The notes under the pieces: generated by a model | Database searches by the model: none | Told to the model about the DNA's origin: nothing | Seen by the model: the letters and a program-made list of their open reading frames with translations, nothing else | Assembly (NCBI RefSeq): GCF_000312505.2 | Contig: NZ_HG326225.1 | Location: 138,249-202,248, forward strand | Length of the DNA: 64,000 bases | Source: Fenollaria massiliensis | Lineage (GTDB): Bacteria; Bacillota; Clostridia; Tissierellales; Peptoniphilaceae | Direction: 5' to 3' | Part shown: positions 60,970 through 64,000 of the stretch, in pieces | Layout: every line of letters begins with the position of its first letter | Position numbering within the stretch: position 1 is the stretch's first letter | Made by a program: the position numbers and the translations under genes

Positions 60970-62197
60970 CTTTTACAACCTCTGTGTATTTATATATTTT
61001 TCCATCTCTTAAAAGACTTACATCTTCATCACTGCCAACAAGCTCAATGTATCTATTTACAATTACATCAACAAACTTTTCATCAAGTTCTATCATTCTG
61101 CATACCCTATCTGTCTGCTCACAAGCTATAAGGGTGCTTCCACTGCCACCAAATGGATCGAGTACTACTGAGTTAACCATTGATGAGTTTTTAATTGGAT
61201 ATGATAAAAGTGGAATCGGCTTCATTGTAGGATGATCGCCATTCTTTCTTGGTTTATCAAATTCCCAAATAGTAGACTCTTTTCTGCCAGTGTACCAGTT
61301 ATGTTTACCTTTTTTCTTCCAACCGTAAAGTATTGGTTCGTGTTGCCATTGATATGGACTTCTTCCTAGAACCAGTGACTGTTTCTTCCAAATACAAGTG
61401 CCAGAAAGATAGAAACCAGCATCTTGAAACGCTTTTCTAAAGTTAAGTCCTTCTGTATCTGCATGAAACACATATATTGATCCATCATTAGCTAAATATT
61501 TTTCCATATTTAAAAAGGAGCTTAGTAAAAATTCATAAAATTTACTTTGCTCCATGTTATCATTTTTAATTTTTCCAGCAGACCCTTCGTAATTAACATT
61601 ATATGGTGGATCTGTAATTATCAGATTAGCTTTTGTATCTTCCATTAATCTTTCATAAGTTTTTTCATCAGTAGCATCGCCACATATCAATTTATGTCTT
61701 CCTAAGGTCCATATATCCCCAGCTTTTGAAAAGGTAGGTTTTTCTAGCTCTTTATCTACATCAAAGTCATCGTCTTTTGTCTCATTATCTAAATCAAATA
61801 TATTAGATAGCTCTTCACTTGAAAAGCCTGTAAGCTCAAGATTAAAACCATAGTCTTCTAAAGCTTCAATTTCAACTCTTAAAAGTTCCTCGTCCCAAGC
61901 AGCATCGAGTGCCATTCTATTATCAGCTAGAATGTATGCTTTCTTTTGAGCTTCATTTAAGTGATCTGCAAAAACACAAGGAACTTCTTTTATTCCTTCC
62001 TCCTTAGCTGCCATAATTCTTCCATGACCTGCAATTACTCCGTAGTCTTTGTCAATTATAATGGGATTTATAAAACCAAACTCTCTTATAGATGCTCTTA
62101 GTTTGCTTATTTGGTCTGGTGAGTGAGTTCTAGCATTATTTATATATGGTACTAATTTGTCAATATCGACAAGCTTCATCTCTTTTGTCGTTATCAT
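60962..62197 (-). CDS. ParB-like nuclease domain/DNA adenine-type methyltransferase fusion
   Basis: About 411 aa from MITTKEMKLVDI, whose ATG overlaps the stop of the SAM synthetase (ATGA). The N-terminal 110 residues are ParB/Srx-like: VPYINNARTHSPDQISKLRA, then GFINPIIIDKDYGVIAGHGR. The methylase domain has motif IV LIITDPPYNVNYEG (about 190) and motif I VLDPFGGSGSTL (about 370), the beta class (N6-adenine or N4-cytosine). Fusions like this are common in phages and protect their DNA. It is the partner of the adjacent cytosine methylase. Confidence 0.93.
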   Translation of the reverse strand: MITTKEMKLVDIDKLVPYINNARTHSPDQISKLRASIREFGFINPIIIDKDYGVIAGHGRIMAAKEEGIKEVPCVFADHLNEAQKKAYILADNRMALDAAWDEELLRVEIEALEDYGFNLELTGFSSEELSNIFDLDNETKDDDFDVDKELEKPTFSKAGDIWTLGRHKLICGDATDEKTYERLMEDTKANLIITDPPYNVNYEGSAGKIKNDNMEQSKFYEFLLSSFLNMEKYLANDGSIYVFHADTEGLNFRKAFQDAGFYLSGTCIWKKQSLVLGRSPYQWQHEPILYGWKKKGKHNWYTGRKESTIWEFDKPRKNGDHPTMKPIPLLSYPIKNSSMVNSVVLDPFGGSGSTLIACEQTDRVCRMIELDEKFVDVIVNRYIELVGSDEDVSLLRDGKIYKYTEVVKDE

Positions 62198-62976
62198 ATT
62201 AACCCCCACTTAGCAAATTCTTCAAAACCACCAATAGAATCAATATACCCTTTTGCAATTGCTACAATTTCTGTGTATGGCTTTCCATCTATTTCATCAT
62301 CGCCAATAGCACACGAGAGCTCAATCACTCTATTTTCCTTTTGAGCCTTTAGATAAGCATAGATATTAACAGAAACGTCTGCTTTAGATAGATCTTTTCC
62401 ATGCAATCCTCCACCAGTTACTGCTCTACCCATATCTGAGCCTATTTTTCTATTTGTAGCTCCTGTGTCGACATCTGTTCCACCAGTCCAATCACCTAAT
62501 GGATTGATTATTGCATTTGGATAAATGTCTTGTAAGATTTCTGCTTCTACATTTGATTGACAAATAATAAGTTTATCTCCATCTAAAATGTACTTACCAT
62601 CGTATGGGTGATTAGAAAAAATCTCTCTAGCTATTTCTGCTAGCTTTCTTTCTTCATTTGATCTTGGCACACCTTTAAAAATTCCATTGTCGCCACATCT
62701 TATTTTATCCTCTTGATTTTTAGCAAGCTTTGTATCTTGTTTTACAATCTTTATATCACAATTTACATCTCCTGCTATTCTTTTAATAATTGCTTCTATT
62801 TCTTTTATTTCAAACTTGCAATCTGTCTCTATAATGACATGGCAATTGCCGTGACCTAATAAAACTTCAACAGCTACTTTTGCTTTGTCTTGTTTCTTGT
62901 ATGCTAGGTCAACAATAGCACCTGCAATGCAATCTGCAATTTTATCAGGATGCTTTGGATTTACTTTTTCAAACAT
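62194..62976 (-). CDS. Short phage-encoded S-adenosylmethionine synthetase-like protein
   Basis: 260 aa, against about 390-400 for bacterial MetK. Kept motifs: the N-terminal NPKHPDKIADCIAGAI (ATP-binding HPDK), the loop GDNGIFKG in place of GDQG, and GGLHGKDLSKADVS in place of the GGGAFSGKDxTKVDRS P-loop. Missing parts are the central domain segments. It may make AdoMet locally for the two methylases encoded next, or bind it. Whether it is active cannot be seen. Confidence 0.85.
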   Translation of the reverse strand: MFEKVNPKHPDKIADCIAGAIVDLAYKKQDKAKVAVEVLLGHGNCHVIIETDCKFEIKEIEAIIKRIAGDVNCDIKIVKQDTKLAKNQEDKIRCGDNGIFKGVPRSNEERKLAEIAREIFSNHPYDGKYILDGDKLIICQSNVEAEILQDIYPNAIINPLGDWTGGTDVDTGATNRKIGSDMGRAVTGGGLHGKDLSKADVSVNIYAYLKAQKENRVIELSCAIGDDEIDGKPYTEIVAIAKGYIDSIGGFEEFAKWGLI

Positions 62977-62979
62977 TTT

Positions 62980-63552
62980 CTACCTCCTTTGTCTTAGTAG
63001 TTTTTCCATCATATCTTCTCCGTAATCTTCATATACCTCCGTGCAGTTTTCTTTTACAATATCATATATTTCATACCATAAAAGGTTAGCTGACTTTTGA
63101 AACTGAGAAGACATTTGAACGAATGGTGAGGTTATTACTCCTCCTGTTGTAGGGTGCTTACCTAATAGACCAAACTGACTTATTGCTTCTTCGCATTGAA
63201 TATATCTTGCAAAAGCTTGTGAGTATGATTCTAATAGTCTTGGATTTACTAATTTCTCACAAGACCTATCTTTTAGCCACTGCCATGTCTCTTTATATAT
63301 TTCATCCGCTCCAAGTGGTATACCATTCTTTTGCTGTGCTGACAAATAGTCGCTTGGCTTAGGCATATCATAACCTTCCAGCTCAACTCCGTCAGGTAAG
63401 TCTTCAGCATCAAGTTCGTCTGGACTAAATGTTGGTATATTATTTAGGATAACCTCTACTTCTTTTCCTTTTTGTATTTTTTCTATAGCAGGCGTTGGTT
63501 TTCCACCAGCACGAACTCTTCGTCCGCCTCTATATGTTCCATCTTTTGCGAT
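62980..63552 (-). CDS. Terminase small subunit (P27 family)
   Basis: About 190 aa. The family N-terminus (AKDGTYRGGRRVRAGGKP) maps to an AUC codon at 63552, 7 nt after a perfect AGGAGGTG; no AUG, GUG or UUG is placed there. A GTG at 63627 is the nearest conventional start but has no ribosome site. The rest follows P27 TerS: DYLSAQQKNGIPLGADEIYK, then LLESYSQAFARYIQCEEAIS, then GVITSPFVQMSSQFQKSANL. It recognises the packaging site, in the HNH-TerS order usual for cos phages. Confidence 0.8.
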   Translation of the reverse strand: MAKDGTYRGGRRVRAGGKPTPAIEKIQKGKEVEVILNNIPTFSPDELDAEDLPDGVELEGYDMPKPSDYLSAQQKNGIPLGADEIYKETWQWLKDRSCEKLVNPRLLESYSQAFARYIQCEEAISQFGLLGKHPTTGGVITSPFVQMSSQFQKSANLLWYEIYDIVKENCTEVYEDYGEDMMEKLLRQRR

Positions 63553-63652
63553 AATATCACCTCCTAATATATAATATTCTTTAATACCCCCTTTGAACCT
63601 GCCTTTTTGTGCGTAAGAGGGCGGCACCGTTGGTGTGGGACTTTACAGTAGA

Positions 63653-63686
63653 GAAGCTGCCTCCCCCTCCCCCTCAAAGATTTTTT
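63653..63686. other. G-rich tract between the HNH and TerS genes, candidate cos region
   Basis: Minus strand GGGGGAGGGGGAGG lies between the HNH stop and the TerS leader. In HNH-TerS-TerL phages the cos site is often in this interval. A G-quadruplex is also possible. The role is inferred. Confidence 0.35.
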
Positions 63687-64000
63687 TACCTACGAAACCT
63701 ATCTCCACTCTTTGCATGGATCTTTGAGTGACAAGATTTACACAAACTCATAAGGTTCTCCTCGTCATTTGTTCCACCAAGAGATAAAGGTTTTATGTGA
63801 TGAACATGTTCTGCTTTAGTCATTCTATTTTCTTCCAAACACTTCTCACAAAGTGGATGCTCAGAGATATATCTTTTGCGAATGACTCTCCATGCTTTTC
63901 CATAACGTTTGTATGTTTCTGTGTTTCTTTTATACTTTTCATAGTTCTTGTTGTATTCCTTTTCATGTTTCTTACAAAATCTTCCCTCAACTAACTCTGG
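63687..64000 (-). CDS. HNH endonuclease, partial (continues past the right edge)
   Basis: At least 104 codons on the minus strand, ending at 63687. It contains a zinc/HNH core: CEKCLEENRMTKAEHVHHIK, then PLSLGGTNDEENLMSLCKSC, then HSKIHAKSGDRFRR (HNH: H-H, N, H). In cos phages this endonuclease works with TerL at the packaging site. The N-terminus lies beyond the window. Confidence 0.88.

Noticed and set aside
1-64000. tRNA, rRNA and CRISPR genes
   Set aside because: I saw no cloverleaf-forming tRNA ending in CCA, no rRNA-like sequence, and no repeat-spacer array on either strand.

Overview
The window is AT-rich DNA with strong AGGAGG-type ribosome binding sites and typical low-GC Gram-positive gene families (ECF transporters, LanFEG-type ABC genes, OmpR two-component genes, large serine recombinases, MobC and MobL relaxases, a siphovirus-type prophage). 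It looks like an anaerobic Firmicute, possibly of the Peptoniphilus/Anaerococcus/Finegoldia kind. There is no rRNA, tRNA or housekeeping gene to fix the species. Almost everything is accessory DNA, and most genes lie on the minus strand.

Layout. (1) 1-1.7 kb: a truncated AAA ATPase behind a frameshifted XRE regulator, and a RelBE/DinJ-YafQ toxin-antitoxin pair. (2) 1.8-14.15 kb: mobilizable element 1. It has a large serine recombinase, a 48-aa SHOCT-like protein, a sigma-like protein, iron cargo (FeoA, FeoB, a FeoC-like protein and two YbtP/YbtQ-like half ABC transporters), an AraC regulator, a hairpin-rich candidate oriT, MobC and a relaxase. (3) 14.2-20.0 kb: a lantibiotic/bacitracin-type self-protection module (ATPase, three permeases, a lipoprotein, a response regulator) whose histidine kinase is broken by a 113-bp tandem duplication. 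(4) 20.1-22.3 kb: an ICE remnant with an SSB-like protein and the 3' part of a SNF2/LtrC-like helicase gene. (5) 22.3-28.4 kb: an integrative mobilizable element (IME) inserted into that helicase gene. It has a serine recombinase, a replication protein, a PcfB-like protein, a MobL relaxase and a DUF3847 protein, with a recognizable MobQ-type nick core. (6) 28.6-34.1 kb: VanZ, a type III restriction locus with intact res but 5'-truncated mod, stray fragments of mod and of a phage portal gene, and an exonuclease-BRCT protein. (7) 34.2-42.35 kb: element 2, a decayed, circularly permuted relative of element 1 carrying an ECF/MptD module, two more half ABC exporters and a TetR regulator. (8) 42.4-64.0 kb: the late genes of a prophage read on the minus strand, from HNH and terminase to lysin, with two DNA methyltransferases and a short SAM synthetase. 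Its integrase and lysogeny genes are outside the window.

How it fits together. Elements 1 and 2 share a mobilization and regulatory backbone with different transport cargo. The prophage carries three small genes each behind a nearly identical promoter copy (moron-like). Its tail chaperone shows a programmed -1 frameshift site, its portal gene contains a canonical A AAA AAG slippery site exactly where the frame is lost, and two of its genes appear to start at AUA or AUC. Several other single-base homopolymer frameshifts (EcfT, a small phage gene, the XRE gene) could be biological or could be sequencing errors.
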